DNA from: a bacterium
GTDB lineage: Bacteria; JAMCPX01
Reading direction: 5' to 3'
Length of the DNA: 9,405 nucleotides
Assembly: GCA_027364825.1 (NCBI GenBank)
Contig: DAHXOM010000187.1
Coordinates: 1 to 9,405 of the forward strand
Of the stretch, positions 1 to 6,029 are shown piece by piece. The notes under the pieces are model-generated. The model made no database searches. It was not told the DNA's origin and saw nothing but the letters and a program-made list of their open reading frames with translations. Every line of letters starts with the position of its first letter. Position 1 is the first letter of the stretch. The position numbers and the translations under genes are program-made.

Positions 1-1133
1 AAATCAAATACAGGCTTATAATACCTGTCCTCATAAACCTTGAGCGTTGTGTCCGCCTGTTTAAAATAGTTCTGTGTCCATACGGTCGAATGACAGTGGT
101 AGCAAACCTCCTGCATTTTTTCCTGTTTGGCCTGCCAGTCCGGATAATGATAGGTAAGCGGTGCCTGGAGTGCCCATGACAGGTTTGCGCTGAGGTTGTG
201 GGTTGTTTTCATGTCCGGCAGACCTGCATCCATGTGGCAGGTGACGCAAACAGGTGAAGCGCCTGTTTTTAATATGTCCCATTTGCCGGGCTGAGCATTC
301 CAATCCCAGTGTGCCCCTCGCGTTGCATATATATTCCCGTGTTTTGATTCCATATAGATCTCATACTGCGGGTGATCCGGTCCGATATGACAGTTAGCGC
401 ATACCTCGGGCTTCCTCGCCTCTTCCAGGGAGAACCTGTGCCGTGTATGACAGGTAGTACAACTTCCGAAACTGCCGTCAGGGTTTATCCTGCCTATGCC
501 CTGATTGGGCCATGTATCGGGTGAGGGTTGACCGTCTTTGCCGATCTTCACCACAGTACCGTGGCACGCCTGACAACCCCGGATGGTTATCATATCACCC
601 ATGGTTGCAAACAGCGTGTTTTCCCTTGTAACTGCAAGTCCCGGCACGCCTGCTATGAACTGCCGCGCGACAGCATGCCTGCTCTCCTCGAATTGTTTTG
701 TCTCTAACGGATGACATGCAGAGCAGTCCTTTGGTGATACAACCACATGGATTATGAACCCGTTGTGTTCAAAGGCACCGGGGTCCGACTTATTGCTGCT
801 CTTATGACATTCATAACACCCGACATTGTCCGTTGCATGTGTGCTCTGCTGCCAGTCGGAAACAATACCCGGCGTTATTTCTTTATGACATTGGATACAT
901 GCCGATGTCTCCGGACTTAAGGCTTTCAATGTCCTCTGTGCTGCAAGAGGTGCCATGCTTAATTTTACGGGATCTATCGTTACGGCGGGAACAGGTTGCT
1001 CAACTTTCGTTATATATGCGGGCTTGTGTGTTTTTCCCCTTAAATCTTTTAACGTCTGATTTACGATTTGATCTGCCTTAACAGGCAGTACGCACAGGAA
1101 GCCGAAAGCTATGATAAAAATGATTTTTTTCAT
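1..1133 (-). CDS. haoA: Hydroxylamine-oxidoreductase-like octaheme cytochrome c (C-terminus beyond the window)
   Basis: I translated this by hand: 377 codons run from the ATG at 1133 to the left edge without a stop. A signal peptide (residues 1-20, ending PVKA before DQ) sends it to the periplasm. Eight CXXCH heme sites are visible: CIQCH 79-83, CYECH 106-110, CSACH 137-141, CQACH 187-191, CTTCH 225-229, CANCH 245-249, CVTCH 296-300 and CYHCH 344-348. The spacing, ITPGIVSDW after heme 1, GIGRINPDG before heme 5 and GPDHPQ at 251-256 match the HAO family. In that family this Asp-His pair lies at the catalytic heme 4. Family members are roughly 500 residues long, so some 130 are probably missing. 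The family includes hydroxylamine oxidisers, which have a Tyr crosslinked to heme 4, and reductive enzymes that lack it. That Tyr lies well C-terminal to heme 8, probably off the window, so the direction of catalysis is open. AAGGAG (1145-1140) sits six bases before the ATG. Confidence 0.9.
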   Translation of the reverse strand, partial: MKKIIFIIAFGFLCVLPVKADQIVNQTLKDLRGKTHKPAYITKVEQPVPAVTIDPVKLSMAPLAAQRTLKALSPETSACIQCHKEITPGIVSDWQQSTHATDNVGCYECHKSSNKSDPGAFEHNGFIIHVVVSPKDCSACHPLETKQFEESRHAVARQFIAGVPGLAVTRENTLFATMGDMITIRGCQACHGTVVKIGKDGQPSPDTWPNQGIGRINPDGSFGSCTTCHTRHRFSLEEARKPEVCANCHIGPDHPQYEIYMESKHGNIYATRGAHWDWNAQPGKWDILKTGASPVCVTCHMDAGLPDMKTTHNLSANLSWALQAPLTYHYPDWQAKQEKMQEVCYHCHSTVWTQNYFKQADTTLKVYEDRYYKPVFD

Positions 1134-1163
1134 AAAGATCTCCTTCCATATAGATTGCATCCA

Positions 1164-1192
1164 GTTAAAATCTTTACGGTCGATATTGTCAA
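1164..1192 (-). promoter_or_regulatory. Candidate sigma70 promoter of the octaheme cytochrome
   Basis: On the minus strand a perfect TTGACA (1192-1187) is followed after exactly 17 bases by TTTAAC (1169-1164), a 4-of-6 match to the -10 consensus. Transcription would start near 1157, giving a leader of about 24 bases that contains the AAGGAG ribosome binding site. The -35 box lies within an 11-base perfect palindrome, TATTGTCAATA (1184-1194), which could be a regulator site. The -35 and spacing are strong and the -10 is weak. Confidence 0.5.
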
Positions 1193-1262
1193 TAATGCTA
1201 ACAAAATATGTTCTTTCATAACGTGCCGGTTTAATGTTTGTATCATATTAGCTTGATAATTC

Positions 1263-1281
1263 TCTGTAGTCTTGCTACACA
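1263..1281. promoter_or_regulatory. Inverted repeat upstream of the TonB-dependent receptor
   Basis: TGTAG (1265-1269) and CTACA (1275-1279) form a five-base inverted repeat around TCTTG. One further pair is possible beyond a C-C mismatch. A second one, TATCA (1241-1245) and TGATA (1254-1258), lies just upstream. These could be operators in the divergent region between the cytochrome and the receptor. I could not identify a convincing plus-strand -10/-35 pair here, and neither repeat matches a regulator consensus I would defend. Confidence 0.25.
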
Positions 1282-1321
1282 GTAATTCATTGTAAAGTAT
1301 TCGCGGATACAAGGGACCGAT

Positions 1322-3679
1322 ATGTTTAAAAAAGTCATTATAGATTGTTTTTGTACTGTATTTGCAGCGATGATCCTCATTTTGGTCAATGCGCATATCA
1401 GTTCTGCCGCCTCAATGAACGGCGTTATTACCGACGGGTACACAAATCTTCCGATGAAGGGTGCAGAGATTTATGTCAAATCAGGCAGCTCCGTAGTTAA
1501 AAAGACCGTCTCGGATAATGAAGGTGTTTACGCGGTTGACGGCATTACTGCAGGTACATATACCATTGTTGTCTCACACGCAGCTTATGAGCCAGTCGAA
1601 AAGAATATTTCTTTGAAAGCGGAAGAAAATCTCAAGCTCAATGCCCAGCTTGTGCCCGTTTCTGTGATCGAAGGGAAGGAGTTTGTTGTTACCTCAAGCA
1701 AGATTAACCAGAAGCACATAAACAAGGTTGAACTCGCCAAGCCGTCAACAGAGTATGTTATCGGCGGGCATGAGGCAAAGAGGATTGCAGCCGGTCTTGA
1801 AAATCCGGTACAGGCCATCGTTACCCTGCCGGGCGTATCCGATGCAGGGGAACTTTCATCGTACATGTACGTGCTTGGCGGTGATGCGGGAGAAAACACG
1901 TATTATCTCGACGGCATGCCCCTGTTTGATCCGACCCATCTCGGGGGTACGACGAGTGTTTACAACGACGACATGGTCGATGTTATGCAATTTTATCCGG
2001 GAGGTTACCCGTCGTGGTACGGCAATGCGCTCAGGGGTATCCTGAACGTAAATTATAGAAACGGCAACATGGACAAATATACAGGTAAGATCAACCTGAG
2101 TCTCATCGACGGGTCATTATTAGCTGAAGGACCCATTAAAAAAGATAAAGCCTCGTTCATTATTACGGCAAGGAGAACATACTATGACTGGCTTTTAAAG
2201 GCATTGAACCTTGCAAACAACACGGTAATACCCGGCTTCTACGATGTCCAGGTAAAACTTTCCTATATACCCAATGACAAATTAAAGATCTTTGCCGATT
2301 ATATTTTATCAGGCGACAGTGTGTCCGGTTATTTGAAGCAATCTGACCAATACAATCAGCCGGGATACGGCAATGTCTACTGGATGCACACTCAGAATAT
2401 ACTCGGCATAGGGCTTGAGTATAAGCCGGATACATTTCTTGAATATAAACAGGTTATTTATGGAGTAACGGACAAGAACACTGCCTCTTTAGTCGGGTCA
2501 AGCTCAAATATCGCCAACACGCTTATTGAACAGCTCGGGACAAGGGGGACATTGAATTTATACCCTTCATCATGGGACGATCTTTTCATGGGTTATGAGC
2601 TGGAATATGCACCCATATCTGCATCAGCTTCTCTGATGAGCGCCCTTATTGTAGGTTCCGCTCAAAATCAGACCACCAATTTCAGTTCAAGGAACCAGGG
2701 ACAGGCAAACCTGGCTTTGCTGGATATATTCAGGATCTACAGCGGATTTCTCGGCAACAGGTTTACCATAGCAAAAAGTTTTTTTATTACGCCCTCGGTA
2801 CGCTATGATTACTTCCAGCTTAACCACCAGGCAACGTACAGCCCGAGGCTGGAGGTTGGCTACCAGATCGACAAAGAGCAGACGATCAAGTTTGTAACAG
2901 GTCAATACCATCAGATCCCGCTCGCACAGATTGCGATGACAACAAACCTTGAACTGCTCCCGGAAAAATCAAATCATTTTATCCTCACCTACGAGGCGAA
3001 CAGTGATAATTATTATGTCAGGGCAGATGCTTTTTATATTCTGGACAGCGACTTGATCTACACGTATATAGACCCTGCCAATATCCATTTTATAACACCG
3101 TGCGAGCCGGTGGTCACCATAAGTTCTGCCAATTCCGGCAGACGGATGACGTACGGTGGAGACATTATGATCCAGCGTTATGTAACAGGCAAATGGGACG
3201 GGTGGATAAGCTACACCTACCTTTTTACCAAACAGCAGGACCAGCCCGGCGGGCCGTGGTACTTTCCGCAGCAGGATCAACGGCATACCATAAATATCGT
3301 TGCGGACTACCGGCCGTTTTTAAACTGGGAGTTTTCTGCGAGGTTGAGCATGCATTCGGGGAACCCGTATACACCTGTTACCGGTACGACCGTGCTACCG
3401 AACCCATTGGCACAATGTCCCAACCAGCCCTCAACGGTTATAATCCCGCTCCAGGGTTATCCGGATTCGGAAAGGTTCCCGTTCTATAACCGTCTCGATG
3501 TCAAGGTGCAGAGGAGCTTTGTGTATTCGGCCTCAACGCTCAAGGTATATCTCGATGTTATCAATCTACTGTACGATCAGAACGTTTCCGGTTATTTTTA
3601 TAACTCAACCTATACCCAGCGTAAAACAATCAATTCATTACCTATTATACCGTATATCGGCGCAGAGTATGATTTCTGA
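1322..3679 (+). CDS. TonB-dependent outer-membrane receptor with N-terminal CarboxypepD_reg-like domain
   Basis: This 785-residue protein is a gated outer-membrane beta-barrel for energised uptake. A signal peptide covers about 1-30 (ending SSAA). Residues about 32-112 form a carboxypeptidase-regulatory-like beta-sandwich (GVITDGYTNLPMKGAEIYV). EFVVTSS (120-126) resembles a TonB box. The plug spans about 140-250, with YVLGGDAGENTYYLDGMP (183-200) and YPGGYPSWYGNALRGILNV (225-243) matching conserved plug motifs. The rest is barrel, rich in alternating aromatic strands, with a typical receptor C-terminus (YNRLDVKVQRSF, then LKVYLDVINLL) ending in the terminal Phe expected of outer-membrane barrels. 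AAGGGA at 1311-1316 sits five bases before the ATG. The stop overlaps the downstream tonB start, so the two are co-translated. The substrate cannot be read from the sequence; iron complexes, heme or cobalamin are all possible. Confidence 0.93.
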   Translation: MFKKVIIDCFCTVFAAMILILVNAHISSAASMNGVITDGYTNLPMKGAEIYVKSGSSVVKKTVSDNEGVYAVDGITAGTYTIVVSHAAYEPVEKNISLKAEENLKLNAQLVPVSVIEGKEFVVTSSKINQKHINKVELAKPSTEYVIGGHEAKRIAAGLENPVQAIVTLPGVSDAGELSSYMYVLGGDAGENTYYLDGMPLFDPTHLGGTTSVYNDDMVDVMQFYPGGYPSWYGNALRGILNVNYRNGNMDKYTGKINLSLIDGSLLAEGPIKKDKASFIITARRTYYDWLLKALNLANNTVIPGFYDVQVKLSYIPNDKLKIFADYILSGDSVSGYLKQSDQYNQPGYGNVYWMHTQNILGIGLEYKPDTFLEYKQVIYGVTDKNTASLVGSSSNIANTLIEQLGTRGTLNLYPSSWDDLFMGYELEYAPISASASLMSALIVGSAQNQTTNFSSRNQGQANLALLDIFRIYSGFLGNRFTIAKSFFITPSVRYDYFQLNHQATYSPRLEVGYQIDKEQTIKFVTGQYHQIPLAQIAMTTNLELLPEKSNHFILTYEANSDNYYVRADAFYILDSDLIYTYIDPANIHFITPCEPVVTISSANSGRRMTYGGDIMIQRYVTGKWDGWISYTYLFTKQQDQPGGPWYFPQQDQRHTINIVADYRPFLNWEFSARLSMHSGNPYTPVTGTTVLPNPLAQCPNQPSTVIIPLQGYPDSERFPFYNRLDVKVQRSFVYSASTLKVYLDVINLLYDQNVSGYFYNSTYTQRKTINSLPIIPYIGAEYDF

Positions 3680-4341
3680 TGTTAGAGTCAAGGCCTAAGG
3701 GCAGCGTAGATACAAGGTTCAAATATTTTCTGTCAGGTTCTCTTTTAGCACATGCGATTTTTTTATTTTTGGTATTCTTTTATCAGATGATTGCCCCGAA
3801 TTCACAGATATCCGCCATAACGATAAACCTGAATATGTCCGGAGGGAACGGATTGCCTGTACAGCAGGCTGAAAAGAAAAAAGCTCCTCAAATCATTCGC
3901 AGGCATGAGGAAAAGATGAGTATTCCGGACAAACATGCTGCTCAGGAACAGGCTGCAGAACAGATAACCCAGCAGACTGCAGGAGGAACGACAACTGCCG
4001 CAACAGGGCAATCCGGTACAGGAGGTACTGGTACAGGAAATGGTGAAGGACAGGGCGTTGTTTCATCCAATCAACTCGATAATCAGCCGTCTCTGGTCAC
4101 ATTCAAGAATCCTGTTTATCCTGTTGAGGCGAGGAAACAGGGTATCGAAGGTGTTGTTCTGCTGAAGGCGCTTATAGCCCCTGACGGAAAGATAAAAGAG
4201 ATAAAAATCTTAAAGTCCGTCCCGATGTTCGATAAATCAGCTGTGGATGCAGTTGAACATTGGCGTTTCACGGGCATTACCTCACACGGCAATCCTGTTT
4301 ACGTATGGATGATCATTCCGATCCGGTTCCAGCTCAAATGA
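3679..4341 (+). CDS. tonB: TonB family energy-transducing protein
   Basis: This 220-residue inner-membrane protein links proton-motive force to outer-membrane receptors. A short cytoplasmic N-terminus is followed by one membrane segment (about 15-38) carrying S21-x3-H25, the SxxxH motif that TonB uses to work with ExbB/ExbD. The periplasmic linker (about 65-135) is Gln, Thr and Gly rich rather than the Pro-rich linker of the enterobacterial protein. The C-terminal TonB domain (about 143-220) has NPVYPVEARKQGIEGVVLLK, then APDGKI and a DKSAVDAVEHWRF helix, all typical. Its ATG shares one base with the stop of the receptor gene (TGATG, 3677-3681) and I see no clear Shine-Dalgarno at good spacing. 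Translation therefore probably depends on the receptor, suggesting a TonB dedicated to it. No exbB or exbD is present, so the motor proteins must be encoded elsewhere. Confidence 0.92.
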   Translation: MLESRPKGSVDTRFKYFLSGSLLAHAIFLFLVFFYQMIAPNSQISAITINLNMSGGNGLPVQQAEKKKAPQIIRRHEEKMSIPDKHAAQEQAAEQITQQTAGGTTTAATGQSGTGGTGTGNGEGQGVVSSNQLDNQPSLVTFKNPVYPVEARKQGIEGVVLLKALIAPDGKIKEIKILKSVPMFDKSAVDAVEHWRFTGITSHGNPVYVWMIIPIRFQLK

Positions 4342-4381
4342 AAATTATGGAATACCTGATTGAACGTATGAGATGGATAAA

Positions 4382-4458
4382 TGGTCGGGGCGGGCGGATT
4401 TGGACCGCCGACCTTTCGGTCCCGAACCGAACGCTCTACCAGGCTGAGCCACGCCCCG
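4382..4458 (-). tRNA. tRNA-Pro (anticodon CGG), CCA encoded
   Basis: The minus strand folds into a complete cloverleaf of 77 bases. The acceptor is CGGGGCG/CGCCCCG with all seven pairs, the D stem GCTC/GAGC, the anticodon stem TTCGG/CCGAA and the T stem GGCGG/CCGCC. The anticodon loop TTCGGGA places CGG at 4424-4422, reading CCG proline codons. C1-G72 and discriminator A73 fit bacterial tRNA-Pro, and CCA is encoded at 4384-4382. The T loop reads TCCAAAT, so position 55 is C where U (pseudouridine) is nearly universal. The gene lies 40 bases past the tonB stop and converges on it. Confidence 0.95.
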
Positions 4459-4468
4459 TGTGCTGGTA

Positions 4469-4497
4469 TTGATAACCTACTTTATTGTATTGGTCAA
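4469..4497 (-). promoter_or_regulatory. Promoter of tRNA-Pro
   Basis: On the minus strand TTGACC (4497-4492) and TATCAA (4474-4469) are separated by exactly 17 bases. The -10 box ends ten bases before the first base of the mature tRNA, so transcription would begin only a few bases upstream of it, as is normal for tRNA promoters. Confidence 0.6.
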
Positions 4498-4638
4498 CAG
4501 AATATAGACATCTGTGATGCGGAATGTCATCTAAAATGCAAATCTGAGGTTTCGTGCGACTGCCTGGTCATTGAATGTTGTTTTCTTATTGGATAGATTG
4601 TAGCCATCCAGGGTGTAGAATATTTTTAACCCTTCCTA

Positions 4639-4667
4639 TTGACAAACATTATGCGCTGGCGTATCAC
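4639..4667 (+). promoter_or_regulatory. Candidate sigma70 promoter of the Thr-rich lipoprotein
   Basis: A perfect TTGACA (4639-4644) is followed after 17 bases by TATCAC (4662-4667), a 4-of-6 match to the -10 box. Transcription would start near 4674, giving an unusually long leader of about 120 bases before the lipoprotein ATG at 4796. Confidence 0.5.
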
Positions 4668-4675
4668 GCTTGTAA

Positions 4676-4731
4676 ATCCCGTTCGAAGGATTGGTTGAAA
4701 CCATACTCCTCTGCAGCAAATAAAAAGGAGT
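4676..4731 (+). promoter_or_regulatory. Hairpin-rich leader with anti-Shine-Dalgarno sequence
   Basis: Small stems visible in the leader are ATCC/GGAT (4676-4679 with 4688-4691), TGGT/ACCA around TGAA (4692-4703) and ACTCCT/AGGAGT (4705-4710 with 4726-4731); the first two share the T-G junction at 4691-4692. The strand CTCCT (4706-4710) can pair either with AGGAG at 4726-4730 or with the AGGAG of the lipoprotein ribosome binding site at 4781-4785. That is the layout of a translational switch, but each stem is short and the regulatory role is inference. I do not recognise a known riboswitch. Confidence 0.3.
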
Positions 4732-4744
4732 TGTGAGGTTATTC

Positions 4745-4780
4745 ATGACCGGACGTTCTAACGGGATAAATAAACTATAA
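4745..4780 (+). CDS. Possible 11-residue leader peptide
   Basis: ATG at 4745 opens an 11-codon ORF, MTGRSNGINKL, preceded by GAGG (4735-4738) at six-base spacing. Its TAA (4778-4780) abuts the AGGAGG ribosome binding site of the lipoprotein, so a ribosome finishing this ORF would cover that site. The ORF overlaps the 16-base dispersed repeat (4756-4771), so its amino acids may be fixed by the repeat and not by selection for a peptide. Expression is unproven and a chance ORF of this length is quite possible. Confidence 0.25.
   Translation: MTGRSNGINKL
4756..4771 (-). repeat. Dispersed 16-base repeat, left copy
   Basis: Read on the minus strand this is ATTTATCCCGTTAGAA, identical to 9376-9391 on the plus strand. 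The two copies form an inverted pair about 4.6 kb apart. This copy lies in the leader of the Thr-rich lipoprotein and contains most of a short CGTT-CT-AACG palindrome. Confidence 0.6.
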
Positions 4781-4795
4781 AGGAGGTAAGGATAC

Positions 4796-4996
4796 ATGAA
4801 GAAGTTAATGCTATTAGCGATTGTTCTTGCTTTTACAGCCGGTATGACAGGCTGTCACAAAGAAGAAGCAACCGAGCAAGCAGCACCAGCAGTTACAACA
4901 CAGACGACGACAACAACAACACCGGCACAGACAGTTACAACACAGACTACAACACAGACCACCACTACAACAAGTCCAGCAGCACCTGCAAAGTAA
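4796..4996 (+). CDS. Small Thr/Gln-rich lipoprotein
   Basis: This 66-residue precursor has a basic, hydrophobic signal sequence and the lipobox MTGC, with the lipidated Cys at 20. The mature part is only about 47 residues. A short charged stretch (HKEEATEQ) is followed by a tail made almost wholly of Thr, Gln, Pro and Ala, which should be disordered and may be O-glycosylated or act as a spacer at the membrane surface. There is no recognisable domain, so the function is unknown. A 16-base direct repeat lies in the tail region (4890-4905 and 4932-4947). The ribosome binding site AGGAGG (4781-4786) is perfect and nine bases from the ATG, which suggests strong translation. The gene stands alone: it has its own promoter and long leader upstream and an intrinsic terminator 18 bases after the stop. 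Confidence 0.82.
   Translation: MKKLMLLAIVLAFTAGMTGCHKEEATEQAAPAVTTQTTTTTTPAQTVTTQTTTQTTTTTSPAAPAK
4890..4947 (+). repeat. Internal direct repeat in the Thr-rich tail
   Basis: CAGTTACAACACAGAC occurs at 4890-4905 and again at 4932-4947, 42 bases (14 codons) apart and in the same frame. It encodes VTTQT both times. The surrounding sequence is made of ACA, ACG, ACC and CAG/CAA triplets, so the tail has probably grown by in-frame slippage or unequal recombination. Confidence 0.75.
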
Positions 4997-5014
4997 GAAA
5001 AGCACTGTTTTGCG

Positions 5015-5043
5015 AAGAGGGAGCAGAAACTCCCTCTTTTTTT
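5015..5043 (+). terminator. Intrinsic terminator after the Thr-rich lipoprotein
   Basis: AAGAGGGA (5015-5022) pairs fully with TCCCTCTT (5031-5038) around an eight-base loop, and a run of T continues to 5043. On the opposite strand the hairpin is not followed by a T run, so it would end the plus-strand transcript but is a poor terminator for meaB. Confidence 0.88.
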
Positions 5044-5057
5044 ATGCTCAAAAATAT

Positions 5058-6029
5058 CTACTTCAATATTTTCTTGATCAGATCCTTATCGCGCAGGATT
5101 CGGTTCAGTATGGTGTAAAGGCTTACCGACGGGTCAGACAATTCCTCCCGGTAATTGTCTGTCACTGCTTCATTGATTACACTGTCTACACGGACACTGA
5201 GCTGTTCGACGATAAGCTGTTTTAAGCCGTGCATCCTCTTGCGGAGGAACAAATCTGTTTCCCGGTGGCTCTCCATAAATTCAATATGCTTTTGTATTGT
5301 CTGGAATAACTCCGGTGTGCCGGTTCCATCGAGTCCATTGGTAAGCATTACCGGTGTCTGCCATGTGCCGTGTTCCGATGGGAATGTTTCCGTAAGAAAG
5401 TTGATCGCATTTACCAATTGCTTTGAGCCTTCGCGATCGGACTTATTGACAACGAATATGTCCGCAATTTCCATGAGGCCGGCTTTCATTGCCTGAATAA
5501 AATCTCCGGACTCCGGGACAAGTACAACCAGCACGGTGTCCGCTATATTCATGATATCCAGTTCTGTCTGTCCGACTCCGACGGTTTCCAGTATGATAAA
5601 CCGGTAGCCTGCTGCCTGCATGAGGTGTGAAGCATCCCTTGTTATCCTCGATATGCCTCCCTGGGCGCCGCGTGAACCCAGGCTCCTGATAAATACCTTG
5701 TCATCAAGGAAATGGTGCTGCATCCTTATCCTGTCACCGAGTATTGCGCCGCCGGTAAAAGGGCTTGAGGGATCGGTTGCAAGAACGCCGACCAGTTCAC
5801 CGGCACTTCGCATGTGTTTGATAAGCCAGTCTATGAGGGAACTTTTGCCTGCCCCGGGCGGACCAGTGACCCCTATTTTGACGGATTTGTTTATCTTCCC
5901 GATAAGGTGATCAACAGAGGGGATGTCGAGTTCCCCTTCCTCAAGCAGGGTTATAGCCCGTGCAAGTGCAGAGGTGTTCCCCTGTTTTAATCTGCTTATT
6001 AAATTCTTTGTATCATCCTTTATTTCCAT
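5058..6029 (-). CDS. meaB: MeaB/ArgK-family GTPase, chaperone of adenosylcobalamin mutases
   Basis: This 323-residue cytoplasmic G3E-family GTPase is of normal family length. MeaB proteins guard methylmalonyl-CoA mutase and relatives, gating delivery of adenosylcobalamin and ejection of damaged cofactor. Visible motifs are the Walker A loop GPPGAGKSS (56-64), DPSSPFTGGAILGDRIRM (86-103), SLGSRGAQGG (116-125), the switch region ETVGVGQTE (148-156) and the guanine-specificity motif NKSD (195-198). The helical N-terminal arm and the C-terminal dimerisation helices (about 255-323) are also in place. The ATG lies inside the last codons of the DUF62 gene, a 10-base overlap with no good Shine-Dalgarno, so translation is coupled. 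No mutase subunit or cobalamin adenosyltransferase gene is in the window, so the client enzyme is encoded elsewhere. Confidence 0.95.
   Translation of the reverse strand: MEIKDDTKNLISRLKQGNTSALARAITLLEEGELDIPSVDHLIGKINKSVKIGVTGPPGAGKSSLIDWLIKHMRSAGELVGVLATDPSSPFTGGAILGDRIRMQHHFLDDKVFIRSLGSRGAQGGISRITRDASHLMQAAGYRFIILETVGVGQTELDIMNIADTVLVVLVPESGDFIQAMKAGLMEIADIFVVNKSDREGSKQLVNAINFLTETFPSEHGTWQTPVMLTNGLDGTGTPELFQTIQKHIEFMESHRETDLFLRKRMHGLKQLIVEQLSVRVDSVINEAVTDNYREELSDPSVSLYTILNRILRDKDLIKKILK

Larger units (their letters stand above)
4459..4795. other. 337-base gene-free region between tRNA-Pro and the Thr-rich lipoprotein
   Basis: The left end holds the minus-strand tRNA-Pro promoter. The middle (about 4500-4630) shows nothing I can name: short AT-rich sequence with no sustained ORF. 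From 4639 rightward it holds a plus-strand promoter, a run of small hairpins, a copy of a dispersed 16-base repeat and a possible 11-codon leader ORF, all described separately. Confidence 0.7.

Noticed and set aside
61..303. 80-residue minus-strand ORF
   Set aside because: It is in the wrong frame inside the octaheme cytochrome, whose heme motifs define the true frame over the same bases.
4260..4596. Two short plus-strand ORFs (70 and 71 codons) across the tRNA-Pro region
   Set aside because: Both are read through the antisense of a perfect tRNA cloverleaf and lack ribosome binding sites.
4814..5005. Cys-rich 63-residue minus-strand ORF opposite the Thr-rich lipoprotein
   Set aside because: It is the mirror of the ACA/CAG repeat tract, which reads as TGT/TGC codons on the other strand; the plus-strand gene has the signal peptide, lipobox, ribosome binding site and terminator.
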